Positions 1-6,971 of a stretch of 12,276 nt of DNA are shown piece by piece. Location: the NCBI GenBank assembly GCA_018646565.1, contig JABGUO010000307.1, positions 1 through 12,276 on the forward strand, in the 5' to 3' direction. A program made the translations under genes and the position numbers. The notes under the pieces were generated by a model. It had not been told where the DNA came from, searched no databases, and worked only from the letters and a program-made list of their open reading frames with translations. Each line of letters opens with the position of its first letter. Positions within the stretch are counted from its first letter, which is position 1. This stretch comes from Opitutia bacterium. Lineage in GTDB: Bacteria > Verrucomicrobiota > Verrucomicrobiia > Opitutales > Seribacteraceae.

Positions 1-1
1 A

Positions 2-268
2 TCGATTCGAATTAGTGAAAACTTGGAAGATAATTCTATCACCAGCGAAGTGGAAGATGATGGCAAAGGAATTGAGCAGGAGGACCAGGAGATGCTTTTT
101 GAGCGATTTTATCGAGTTGATAAGGGAAGATCCCGAAATAGAGGAGGGACTGGACTCGGTTTGAGTATTGCACGAGAAATTATTGACGCTCATGGTGGTG
201 AAATTTCTGTTAGAAGCAAGGTCGACAGCGGTACAGTTTTTTCTTTCAAGATTCCCAAATCCCTCTAG
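2..268 (+). CDS. Sensor histidine kinase, PhoR-like, C-terminal ATPase end (5' truncated)
   Basis: The reading frame is open from base 2 of the window, so the gene starts outside it; the TTG at 23 is internal. About 88 residues remain, all from the HATPase_c domain. The G1 box (EDDGKGI), the F box (LFERFYRVDKGRSR) and the G2 box (GGTGLGLSIAREI) are present, followed by HGGEI and a typical closing strand (SGTVFSFKIP). This domain binds ATP and phosphorylates a histidine in the DHp domain, which lies upstream and is not seen. The phrase FYRVDKGRSR with a GGTGLGLSI box is characteristic of the PhoR/PhoB-linked OmpR-type kinases. A Pho-box-like array and a phosphate porin follow at once, which supports a phosphate sensor. 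The missing sensor region could still make it another OmpR-family kinase. Kinase identity is firm; the PhoR assignment is inference. Confidence 0.85.
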   Translation, partial: SIRISENLEDNSITSEVEDDGKGIEQEDQEMLFERFYRVDKGRSRNRGGTGLGLSIAREIIDAHGGEISVRSKVDSGTVFSFKIPKSL

Positions 269-294
269 CTAGGACCCCAGAATCTACGAATGGG

Positions 295-310
295 GACATT
301 ATAAAATGTC
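295..310 (+). terminator. Small hairpin after the kinase gene, possible weak terminator
   Basis: A perfect 6-bp inverted repeat GACATT / AATGTC encloses an ATAA loop and is followed by the T-rich TATCTTTAT. It lies 27 bases after the kinase stop. A second, competing stem (CCCCA at 275-279 with TGGGG at 291-295) overlaps its left arm by one base. The stem is AT-rich and the T-tract is broken, so efficient termination is doubtful. It might separate kinase transcription from the Pho-type promoter just downstream. Confidence 0.3.
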
Positions 311-321
311 TATCTTTATAA

Positions 322-365
322 CTGTAACATAATTGTAACAATCATGACCCAATTATGTAAGATTT
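322..365 (+). promoter_or_regulatory. Pho-box-like array of 11-bp-phased repeats
   Basis: Four heptamers start exactly 11 bases apart: CTGTAAC (322), TTGTAAC (333), ATGACCC (344) and ATGTAAG (355). Relative to TGTAAC, the first two match 6/6, the third 3/6 and the fourth 5/6. Direct 7-bp repeats with 4-bp spacers are the architecture bound head-to-tail by PhoB-type response regulators; the E. coli box uses CTGTCAT units. The first two units would replace the -35 element, with AATTAT (351-356) as a possible -10 about 12 bases past the box. That implies a leader of only about 18 bases before the porin start. The PhoR-like kinase upstream and the phosphate porin downstream fit this reading. The core sequence differs from the proteobacterial consensus, so the regulator is inferred. 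Confidence 0.6.
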
Positions 366-380
366 AAATGATAGAAAAGA

Positions 381-1517
381 ATGATGCGATATACAAAACC
401 TTCAGCATTCATAAAATTCATTACCCGTACTCTTTCCTTTCCGCCTGGATTACTTGCAGCGGTTTTCTTCGCTAATGGCCAAGATAGCAGCTACGATAAA
501 ATTTGGGATAAAGCTGTGCTCTATGAAAACGAAGAGAGTTCGGTTATACAGAAGTTTCTTCTATCGGGTCGCCTTCAAGCTGATTACTATAGTTTTGAGA
601 ATGATGTCGATAACTCATCTGAAGATGATTCTGAATGGCGACGATTTCGCTTTGGTTTCAAGGCAAGCCTGTTCGGTGGAATTACCTTTCATTCCGAAGC
701 CAATATGAATCTCAACCAACCGGAACCTTTGTATCGAAATTTAACCGATACTTATTTGTCATGGTCAACGGAAAATGGAATGAAAATAAAAGTGGGAAAG
801 CAATCCGCTCCCTTTACCTTGCATGGATCGACCTCCTCCAAAAAACTTTATACCTTAGAGCGAGGTAAAATTGCCAGGAATATATGGTTTACTAACGAAT
901 ATTTCACCGGTGTATCTGTCTCCGGAAATCGTGAAAATTGGGATTATCTTGCTGGATTTTATTCGAGTGATGAGGGCCCTGAATTTGACGAAGCTTTTGA
1001 TTATGGTGTATTTGGTCTCCTTTCTTTGGGGTATAATTTTGAAGAACCTGATTACTTTGATAAGTCCCTGATACGGTTTGATTACATGGCTCAAGAAGAA
1101 GACTCCCGTAATCAAACTCAGAATCACAAAAATGCGTTTTCCATTGTAACCAAGTTAAATAAGGGAAATCTGAGTTTCTGGGGTGACCTTAGTTTCTCAA
1201 ATGGTTATGACGGGCAGAGCGATGTGTGGGGTGCCCAGTTTATGCCTTTTTATAATTTTACGGAAAAACTTCAGGGCGTTTTCAGCTACACTTATGTTGA
1301 AAGTAACGACCCTCATGGTATTGACGTCACTCGATACGAGCGAGATCTCGCAGGACGGGGAGACGAGATGCAAGAATACTTTTTAGGAATCAATTATTTT
1401 CTTTACGGGCATAAGTTTAAATGGCAAAACGCCATTCAGTATACGGAGATGAATGATGCCGGAACCCGAGCATATGAGGGCTGGGGGTACACCTCGGGTC
1501 TCCGTATCAGTTGGTAG
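381..1517 (+). CDS. Phosphate-selective porin, OprO/OprP family
   Basis: An outer-membrane beta-barrel of 378 residues, close to the usual 380-440 of the family. It has an N-terminal signal peptide with a hydrophobic core (residues 18-31) and likely cleavage near ANGQ (31-34). The mature part shows alternating beta-strand patterns and ends in an aromatic residue (GLRISW), the usual barrel C-terminus. Family-typical segments are a WRRFRFGFKASLFGG strand, a DTYLSW strand, and KVGKQSAPFTLHGSTSS followed by LERG, the region that in this family reads as GK-x-PFS...SS...ER. Such porins let phosphate or polyphosphate through the outer membrane under phosphate shortage. The start may be 381 or 384 (ATGATG); the purine stretch GAAAAGA before it is a weak ribosome binding site. 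The Na+/phosphate symporter gene follows after 41 bases on the same strand, so the two are probably co-transcribed from the Pho-box-like promoter. Anion selectivity is inferred from family and context. Confidence 0.82.
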   Translation: MMRYTKPSAFIKFITRTLSFPPGLLAAVFFANGQDSSYDKIWDKAVLYENEESSVIQKFLLSGRLQADYYSFENDVDNSSEDDSEWRRFRFGFKASLFGGITFHSEANMNLNQPEPLYRNLTDTYLSWSTENGMKIKVGKQSAPFTLHGSTSSKKLYTLERGKIARNIWFTNEYFTGVSVSGNRENWDYLAGFYSSDEGPEFDEAFDYGVFGLLSLGYNFEEPDYFDKSLIRFDYMAQEEDSRNQTQNHKNAFSIVTKLNKGNLSFWGDLSFSNGYDGQSDVWGAQFMPFYNFTEKLQGVFSYTYVESNDPHGIDVTRYERDLAGRGDEMQEYFLGINYFLYGHKFKWQNAIQYTEMNDAGTRAYEGWGYTSGLRISW

Positions 1518-1548
1518 ATATTTCTTTTTCTTTTCATTAATAAAATTT

Positions 1549-1552
1549 AGGA
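1549..1552 (+). promoter_or_regulatory. Ribosome binding site of the Na+/phosphate symporter gene
   Basis: AGGA lies six bases before the ATG at 1559. Many other starts in this window have no clear Shine-Dalgarno sequence, so this one helps fix the start. Confidence 0.55.
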
Positions 1553-1558
1553 CAAATC

Positions 1559-3394
1559 ATGGCGAATGTATCAACTTGGGAATTTATTGTAGGCTTTTTG
1601 TATATCCTCGGTGGACTGGGTATTTTCCTTTTCGGAATGCGGGTGATGAGCGAAGGTATTCAAAAAGTAGCTGGAGAAGGGATGAGAAGGATAATGGCTA
1701 CTATGACCCAAAACCGGTTTTTCGGATTGGGCACTGGGCTTTTGGTCACTTGCCTTGTCCAGTCTTCCTCGGCTACTACAGTAATGGTGGTGAGTTTTGT
1801 AAACGCACAGCTCCTTACTTTGACGGAATCTATCGGAGTTATCATGGGGGCAAACCTTGGTACTACACTTACAGGTTGGATTATTGCTACAATTGGAAAG
1901 TTTAGCTTATCTAAAATTGCACTTCCTATCATTGGTATTGGTTTGCCTTTGGTGTTTATGAGTAAGCCAAAATTTAAACATACCGGTGAATTCCTCGTTG
2001 GTTTTGGCTTATTATTTTTTGGACTCAGCGAGTTGAAAAATGCAGTACCGGATGTTAAAAGTTTGCTTAAAAGTGCAGATCCTGGAGATCAATTGCTTGT
2101 TCAGGATATTCAGGGATTTATCCAACAACTCAACAGTTATGGATTTGGCTCAGTAATTATTTTCCTCATCATCGGGGTCTTCCTTACCATTTTGGTTCAG
2201 TCCTCATCAGCTGCCATGGGAATTACCATTATTGTGGCGATTAACGGTTGGATCAATTTTGAGATCGCTGCCGCTATTGTTCTTGGAGAAAACATAGGTA
2301 CCACCGTTACTGCTTGGCTTGCTTCCCTGGGAGCCAACATTAACGCAAAAAGAGCTGCTCGGGCTCATTTTATTTTCAATATTGTAGGAGTCTGCTGGAT
2401 GCTTCTTCTTTTTTACCCTTTTATTGGGATGCTTGACGAAATCATGCCCGGAGCCATTTATATAGATGATGTCACTCAAGCAGACGCGACTGCATATCTA
2501 TCAGATAATGAATTCGAAGGTGTTCCAAAAGAAGAGGACCTCGCCAAAGCAAAGAAAGCAATTGTTGATAGAAATATTCCCTTGCATTTATCGCTTTTTC
2601 ACACGCTCTTCAACTTGGCTAATATCGCATTGTTGATTGGTTTTGCTCCTCAATTAAGTCGGTTAGCGGAACGGCTTGTTAAACCAAAAACCCATGATGG
2701 TAAGGCACCCAAGCCGGGTAGTTTGGCGTCACTTCACTATGAGGGATCGGGGGTTCTCCCCAAAACAGGGGAGCTCAACCTTGCACTTGTTGAAGCAGAA
2801 ATAGATCGCTTGGCCGCAATTTCCCGATACATGTTTGAAGGTTTTGTGGAAGTATTTGAAAGTCCTGACATCGACAAAAGCGATCTCATAAAGGAATTGA
2901 AAGAACTTGAAAATAAATGTGATGAGCTCGCGTTTGATGTTACCCAAAGCCTAATTTACTGTACAACTGAAAGCCTAGCAGGAGAGCGGGCCCTCCGCGT
3001 AGCCTCTCTGTTAAGGGTAACTGGCGAGCTTGAGGATATTGGTGACTGTTGTCATCGTCTCGTTCAACTAGCACACCGTAAATACCGAAAAAATCGTGTT
3101 CTTCCTCAAGAAACTTTGCGTGAAATCAAAGTATTTTCGGAGCAAATCCTTGATTTCATGGAATTATACCAGACCCATTTGAAGGATGGCAGTATCCCGA
3201 AAATTCAAAAAGCAGAAGAGATTGAAGACCGAATTGATGCTTCCCGAAAATCCTTACGGAAGAATGCAGTTAAAAGAATGCAAGATAAGGAAAATTTAAA
3301 GGCGGAGATGATCTATGTCGATATCTTGAATGAAATGGAGCGGATTGGAAATGACTCATTAAATATTGTTCAAGCCCTGAACAATGTAATTTAA
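1559..3394 (+). CDS. Na+/phosphate symporter with C-terminal PhoU domain (NptA/PNaS family)
   Basis: An inner-membrane protein of 611 residues that moves phosphate coupled to sodium. The transport domain consists of two inverted Na_Pi_cotrans repeats. Each repeat has the signature QSSSA (68-72 and 214-218) followed by G-x-N-x-GTT (97-103 GANLGTT; 243-249 GENIGTT). Helices are evident at about 8-26, 55-82, 92-113, 119-134, 143-158, 197-228, 234-256, 270-290 and 345-363. A polar, acidic stretch (292-340) separates the last two helices and is probably extracytoplasmic. Residues about 408-611 form a helical PhoU-like domain with the acidic motifs GELEDIGD (489-496) and NEMERIGND (591-599), which resemble the metal-binding motifs of PhoU. 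In this family PhoU domains probably restrain transport when phosphate is ample. The start is supported by AGGA at 1549-1552, six bases ahead of ATG. Import is inferred from the porin and Pho-type operator; some homologues export phosphate. Confidence 0.92.
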   Translation: MANVSTWEFIVGFLYILGGLGIFLFGMRVMSEGIQKVAGEGMRRIMATMTQNRFFGLGTGLLVTCLVQSSSATTVMVVSFVNAQLLTLTESIGVIMGANLGTTLTGWIIATIGKFSLSKIALPIIGIGLPLVFMSKPKFKHTGEFLVGFGLLFFGLSELKNAVPDVKSLLKSADPGDQLLVQDIQGFIQQLNSYGFGSVIIFLIIGVFLTILVQSSSAAMGITIIVAINGWINFEIAAAIVLGENIGTTVTAWLASLGANINAKRAARAHFIFNIVGVCWMLLLFYPFIGMLDEIMPGAIYIDDVTQADATAYLSDNEFEGVPKEEDLAKAKKAIVDRNIPLHLSLFHTLFNLANIALLIGFAPQLSRLAERLVKPKTHDGKAPKPGSLASLHYEGSGVLPKTGELNLALVEAEIDRLAAISRYMFEGFVEVFESPDIDKSDLIKELKELENKCDELAFDVTQSLIYCTTESLAGERALRVASLLRVTGELEDIGDCCHRLVQLAHRKYRKNRVLPQETLREIKVFSEQILDFMELYQTHLKDGSIPKIQKAEEIEDRIDASRKSLRKNAVKRMQDKENLKAEMIYVDILNEMERIGNDSLNIVQALNNVI

Positions 3395-3488
3395 TCGAAT
3401 TTTAATACCGGTTTCGAATTAGGAAAATTGGCTCAACGATACCATACTGCTTGCCTTATAGGATTGGTTTGTTCAGATATACTGCAAA

Positions 3489-4172
3489 ATGAGTCTTTTA
3501 AAGATTGAGCAGTTAAGAAAGTCCTTTCTCTCACCAGAGGGAGATTCCTTGTGCGTGGTGGATGTTGAAAATTTCACTCTTAATGAAGCTGAATTTTGCG
3601 GAATGAGGGGAGAAAGTGGATCTGGAAAAACCACATTTTTGCACCTCATTGCCGGAATTCTTTCTCCGGACCGAGGTCAAATTCAAATAAATGGAAAGAA
3701 TGTTTGTCAAATGACAGATTCTAGCCGTGATTTACTCCGGGCTAGATTAATTGGTTATGTCTTTCAATCCTTTAACTTGCTTCAAGGGTTTACTTGTTTG
3801 GAAAACCTGCAACTTACTATGTCTTTCGCAGATCATTCCAATCAAAGTGACCCTTATGAATTATTGGATAGGGTAGGACTGGGTAAAAGAATAAACTATT
3901 ACCCTCACCAATTATCGATTGGCCAGCAACAAAGGGTAGCTTTGGCACGAGCACTTATTAACCAGCCCAAATTAGTGTTGGCCGATGAACCAACAGGGAA
4001 CCTTGATCCCGTGAATGCGGCAAAATCGATGGAGCTTTTATGTGAATTATGCAGGGAGTCGAAAACTACTTTATTTTTGGTAAGTCATGATGAAAAAGTA
4101 ATTCAAAATTTTGACCGGCAAGAAAATTGGGAAGAATTAAGTAAGTCCAATTGTGTGAAGGGGGAAGTATGA
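3489..4172 (+). CDS. ABC transporter ATP-binding protein, LolD/MacB-type
   Basis: A cytoplasmic ATPase subunit of 227 residues, the usual size for LolD-like proteins. All nucleotide-binding elements are present: Walker A GESGSGKT (41-48), Q-loop glutamine Q93 in YVFQSFNLL, signature LSIGQQQR (142-149), Walker B LVLADEP (162-168) with catalytic E167, D-loop GNLD (170-173) and switch H200 in SHD. The signature has Ile where LSGGQ has its first Gly, a tolerated variant. The motif YVFQ-x-FNLL together with ADEPTGNLD places it in the MacB/LolD/FtsE-like group, whose partners are FtsX-type permeases. The next gene is such a permease and overlaps this stop codon (ATGA), so the two are translationally coupled. 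No good Shine-Dalgarno sequence precedes the ATG. A 94-base gap separates it from the symporter gene, so it may have its own promoter, but I found no convincing one. LolD itself is less likely because the permease is not LolC/E-like. Confidence 0.88.
   Translation: MSLLKIEQLRKSFLSPEGDSLCVVDVENFTLNEAEFCGMRGESGSGKTTFLHLIAGILSPDRGQIQINGKNVCQMTDSSRDLLRARLIGYVFQSFNLLQGFTCLENLQLTMSFADHSNQSDPYELLDRVGLGKRINYYPHQLSIGQQQRVALARALINQPKLVLADEPTGNLDPVNAAKSMELLCELCRESKTTLFLVSHDEKVIQNFDRQENWEELSKSNCVKGEV
4158..4165 (+). promoter_or_regulatory. Ribosome binding site that decides the permease start
   Basis: AAGGGGGA lies three bases before the ATG at 4169, inside the last codons of the ATPase gene. It supports ATG 4169 over the in-frame TTG at 4151, which would add six residues and has no such site. 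Confidence 0.6.
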
Positions 4173-5383
4173 GCAGTATACAAGCTCTTTTCGCACTTTG
4201 CACAAGGGGAGTGAGGCAATATGCATTTTCTTCTTTGGTGGCATCTCTTGCGATTGCGATGTCGGGAGGATTATTTTTAGGGACGTGGAAAATAAAAGAG
4301 GGTGCTCAAAATGCATTCACACTTTCATCTAGCGGTTTTGATGCAGTTTTGGGAGCCCGTGGATCCAAACTTCAACTCATTCTTAATGCTATTTTTCATC
4401 TGGAAGCTTCTCCAGGAAATCTTGAATGGGAGCAATACGAAATTATTAAAAATACACCGGGAGTGAAAGAAGCGTACCCATTGGCCGTAGGTGATAACTT
4501 TATGGGTTATCGACTCGTGGGAACGGAGCCTGCTTTATTTGATGAGCACGAATGGAAGGAGGGGGTTAAGTACCAGATTGAAAAAGGCGGAAGGCTTTTT
4601 TCCAGTAATGCGAAAGAAGCCCTTGTCGGAAATTTTGTAGCCAATAAATTAGGTCTCAAGGTTGGCGATCGCTTTCAACCATACCACGGATTAACTTTTC
4701 GGGAAGAAAGTAAGCATGACGAAGTGTATGTGATCGTTGGGATATTAAGTGCAACTGGAACTCCTGCAGATAAAGTAATTTGGGTTCCTATTAAAGGAAT
4801 TCAGTTCATGGAGGGTCATGCAAGTGAGTATTCCACTTCAGTCAGTGCGGTATTGGTTAAATTGCGGGGAGCTGCTGGTTTTGCCTTGGAGATGAAGTAT
4901 AACAAGCAGGGAAATCAAGCCACATTTGCATGGCCGATTGCGGCAACTCTTGCAGAATTTTTTGATCGTCTGACTTGGTTCGAAAAAGTACTAGAATGGA
5001 TCGCTTACCTTGTTGGGAGTGTGGCTTGTTTAATTATTTTATCAGTATTACGAAATTCAATGAACGAAAGGAAGCGAGAATTTGCGATTCTCCGTTCCCT
5101 GGGAGCGAGTCGGTATTTTATTACGAATGTGGTCCTTGGGCAGTCCTTAATTATTTCTTTGGTTGGGGCTTTAGGTTCCTTTCTAGTTTATTTGGTAATG
5201 AGTGGAGTTGCGTCGCACTTCATCCGTGAGCAAACAGGTGTTTTATTAGATCCATTCAATTTTGATCTTACTTTTGTATATGTATTTTTGGTGATTGTTC
5301 TCCTTGGATTGATTAGTGGAATACCACCTGCCTGGATGGCATATCGAGTCGATATCAGTAAGAATCTTCGTCCCTCCAGTTAG
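4169..5383 (+). CDS. ABC transporter permease, FtsX/MacB-type
   Basis: An inner-membrane permease of 404 residues with the classic four-helix layout. One N-terminal helix (about 20-40) is followed by a large periplasmic MacB_PCD-like domain (about 45-265) and three helices in a C-terminal FtsX domain (about 272-294, 317-347 and 366-392). The link ERKREFAILRSLGAS (300-314), after the second helix, is the FtsX coupling region that contacts the ATPase. The periplasmic part carries DAVLGARGSKLQLILNA (58-74) and a later IWVPI (204-208). From memory, these mark the subgroup whose genes sit beside DUF3299 proteins rather than true LolC/E or MacB. The ATG overlaps the ATPase stop as ATGA and has a strong ribosome binding site. 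Systems of this type generally transfer energy to periplasmic or outer-membrane partners or move lipid-like substrates. The substrate here cannot be read from sequence. Confidence 0.85.
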   Translation: MSSIQALFALCTRGVRQYAFSSLVASLAIAMSGGLFLGTWKIKEGAQNAFTLSSSGFDAVLGARGSKLQLILNAIFHLEASPGNLEWEQYEIIKNTPGVKEAYPLAVGDNFMGYRLVGTEPALFDEHEWKEGVKYQIEKGGRLFSSNAKEALVGNFVANKLGLKVGDRFQPYHGLTFREESKHDEVYVIVGILSATGTPADKVIWVPIKGIQFMEGHASEYSTSVSAVLVKLRGAAGFALEMKYNKQGNQATFAWPIAATLAEFFDRLTWFEKVLEWIAYLVGSVACLIILSVLRNSMNERKREFAILRSLGASRYFITNVVLGQSLIISLVGALGSFLVYLVMSGVASHFIREQTGVLLDPFNFDLTFVYVFLVIVLLGLISGIPPAWMAYRVDISKNLRPSS

Positions 5384-5464
5384 TTACTCTTTCAGATTAT
5401 TTATCGAGAGGTTTAAATCATAAGAACTTGCGAGAAATTACGACTAAGCTAACTTGAAAGTGAG

Positions 5465-6196
5465 ATGCTACAAAAATTTTATTTATTTCTACTATCTATT
5501 TTTCTTTTCTCATGCGGAAAAGAGGAGGAAGAAGACGCTGCTCAAACCATCATTCCAATTGGGGAACCCATTATCGGAGAACCCATTTTAACTGTTGAAA
5601 TTGATAGTAACGAATCCAATTTTTCTCTTTTAGATTCTATACCCGAACCTTTGGTCCCTGCGGATCGATTAGAGGAATCGATTGAGGAAGGAATTATTCT
5701 TAATGGTGTAGCTCAGCCCAGTGGGTCAGAAGATGCAAACGAATCAATTGCCAATCACTTGCCACCAATAGATGATAATAGTAAATTTGAACCCTTGGCC
5801 TTTCGTGATATCTCTGGATTTACTTATGATATTAATTGGGAGCGCGACGGGAAAGATTTCGATTTTACCTCTTACTCACAAAGGGTTCCCAAAAATCTCA
5901 GGGAGAAATCTGGCAAAACGGTAGCGGTCGAAGGCTTTATGCTTCCCACGGTAGTGGATGAAAACAACCTAGTGAAAGAATTTCTTCTTTTGCCAGATCA
6001 AATGAGTTGTTGTTTTGGTAAAAGTCCGGAGCCAAACGGTTGGGTAGTGGTTACTTCCTCTGAAGGCGTGGAGGTGTTGATGGACCAAATCATACGGGTC
6101 AACGGCAACCTTACGGTGGAGGAACGATGGGATGAAGAGTTTTTTGTGGGACTCTACCACATGGACTGTGAGGAAATTATTGGTCCATCCTTGTAA
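5465..6196 (+). CDS. DUF3299-family lipoprotein with acidic linker
   Basis: A predicted lipoprotein of 243 residues. The signal peptide ends in LFSC with C17 as the lipidated residue; Phe at -2 makes the lipobox slightly atypical. A very acidic start (GKEEEEDA) and a low-complexity linker (about 18-108), with a short tandem IGEPI-IGEP, follow. The folded domain (about 109-243) matches the DUF3299 layout: KTVAVEGFMLP (151-161), EFLLLPDQMSCCFG (172-185), NGWVVV (191-196), a RVNGNL strand (211-216) and a closing GLYHMDCEEI (229-238). The last segment is the family's usual YxMD/E ending. Cys182, Cys183, His232 and Cys235 could make a metal or redox site; that is inference. The gene follows the ABC permease after 81 bases on the same strand, so it probably serves that transporter. 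GAAAG about five bases before ATG is a weak ribosome binding site. The biochemical role of DUF3299 is unknown to me. Confidence 0.75.
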   Translation: MLQKFYLFLLSIFLFSCGKEEEEDAAQTIIPIGEPIIGEPILTVEIDSNESNFSLLDSIPEPLVPADRLEESIEEGIILNGVAQPSGSEDANESIANHLPPIDDNSKFEPLAFRDISGFTYDINWERDGKDFDFTSYSQRVPKNLREKSGKTVAVEGFMLPTVVDENNLVKEFLLLPDQMSCCFGKSPEPNGWVVVTSSEGVEVLMDQIIRVNGNLTVEERWDEEFFVGLYHMDCEEIIGPSL

Positions 6197-6219
6197 AAAG
6201 GATTACCCAATATAAGGTG

Positions 6220-6828
6220 CTACTTCTTCTTGGGTGCAGCTTTCTTTTTTGCCTTTTTGGCAGTCCCAACAGTGACCTTTATCATTGAATCAGGATCATC
6301 CACGGAACCATTGTCAGAACTGGAACCCAGTTTGATATTGTCCACAAATTCAATCCCTTCCACTACTTGTCCCCAAACTGTATACTGTCCGTCGAGAAAG
6401 GAAGAATTATCGAAACAAATAAAGAACTGACTATTGGCACTGTTTGGACTTGATGATCTTGCCATCGAGCAAGTTCCTTTCACATGTTCCCGTTCGTTAA
6501 ATTCTTCTTGTAAATCAGGTAGATCAGACCCCCCTGTTCCCACTCGACTTGCTTTATAGTCTTTTGAATTACCATGCTCCACATCACCCGTTTGGGCCAT
6601 AAAACCTTCAATTACCCGATGAAAGACAACGCCGTCATACTTGCCATCGTTTGCTAGTTTCTTGATTCTTTCAACATGTTTCGGGGCATCGTCTTTAAAC
6701 AATTCAATGACCACCTTTCCATCCTTAAGTTCAATGGTTAAGGTGTTTTCAGGATCTAATTTTGCTGTTTTTGCTGCTGACATAACAAAGGGAAGCAGGA
6801 ACACGAGCAACGCGAAATACTTCTTCAT
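6220..6828 (-). CDS. Secreted cyclophilin-type peptidyl-prolyl isomerase
   Basis: A protein of 202 residues that catalyses cis-trans isomerisation of prolyl bonds. A signal peptide (KKYF, then a hydrophobic stretch to about residue 18, cleavage near SAA) sends it across the inner membrane, presumably to the periplasm. The cyclophilin domain (about 29-188) has FHRVIEGFMAQTGD (69-82), with catalytic Arg71, Phe76 and Met77, then MARSSSPNSANSQFFI (122-137), and FLDGQYTVWGQVVEG (144-158). The tryptophan that binds cyclosporin in human CypA is Phe144 here, as in many bacterial enzymes. The C-terminus is an unusual basic tail (KKAKKKAAPKKK, 191-202), possibly for binding an acidic surface. The ATG has no clear Shine-Dalgarno sequence. 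Its stop faces the lipoprotein stop across 23 bases. It lies 143 bases downstream of the DUF1501 gene on the same strand, so a separate promoter is likely; I see no confident one. Confidence 0.93.
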   Translation of the reverse strand: MKKYFALLVFLLPFVMSAAKTAKLDPENTLTIELKDGKVVIELFKDDAPKHVERIKKLANDGKYDGVVFHRVIEGFMAQTGDVEHGNSKDYKASRVGTGGSDLPDLQEEFNEREHVKGTCSMARSSSPNSANSQFFICFDNSSFLDGQYTVWGQVVEGIEFVDNIKLGSSSDNGSVDDPDSMIKVTVGTAKKAKKKAAPKKK

Positions 6829-6971
6829 AATTTATTGGATTTAGAGTTTATGGTAATTAAGTTTAAAGATTGATATATCATCTCAAATCGTCCCGATGGT
6901 AAAGAGTGAAATAAAAAACTTTCAATCTTTCAGATGTATAAACGGTCGAAAAAACGAAAGTAGTTACGAAA

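Noticed and set aside
1453..1905. A 150-residue plus-strand frame bridging the porin and symporter genes.
   Set aside because: It overlaps both genes out of frame, its composition is that of a shifted reading of the symporter, and no ribosome binding site precedes it.
3395..3420. Repeated TCGAATT around an ACCGGT palindrome after the symporter gene.
   Set aside because: The dyad breaks after three base pairs, and a 7-base repeat in AT-rich DNA is not significant.
3451..3483. Promoter for the ABC ATPase gene (TTGCCT at 3451, TATACT at 3478).
   Set aside because: The spacing is 21 bases and the -10 would lie five bases before the ATG.
6205..6235. Inverted repeat ACCCAA / TTGGGT between the convergent lipoprotein and cyclophilin genes as a bidirectional terminator.
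   Set aside because: The stem is only 6 bp, the loop is 19 bases, one arm lies in cyclophilin coding sequence, and no T-tract follows on either strand.
6871..6880. Palindrome TGATATATCA upstream of the cyclophilin as an operator or extended -10 element.
   Set aside because: Ten AT-rich bases are easily found by chance and no matching -35 element stands at 16-18 bases.
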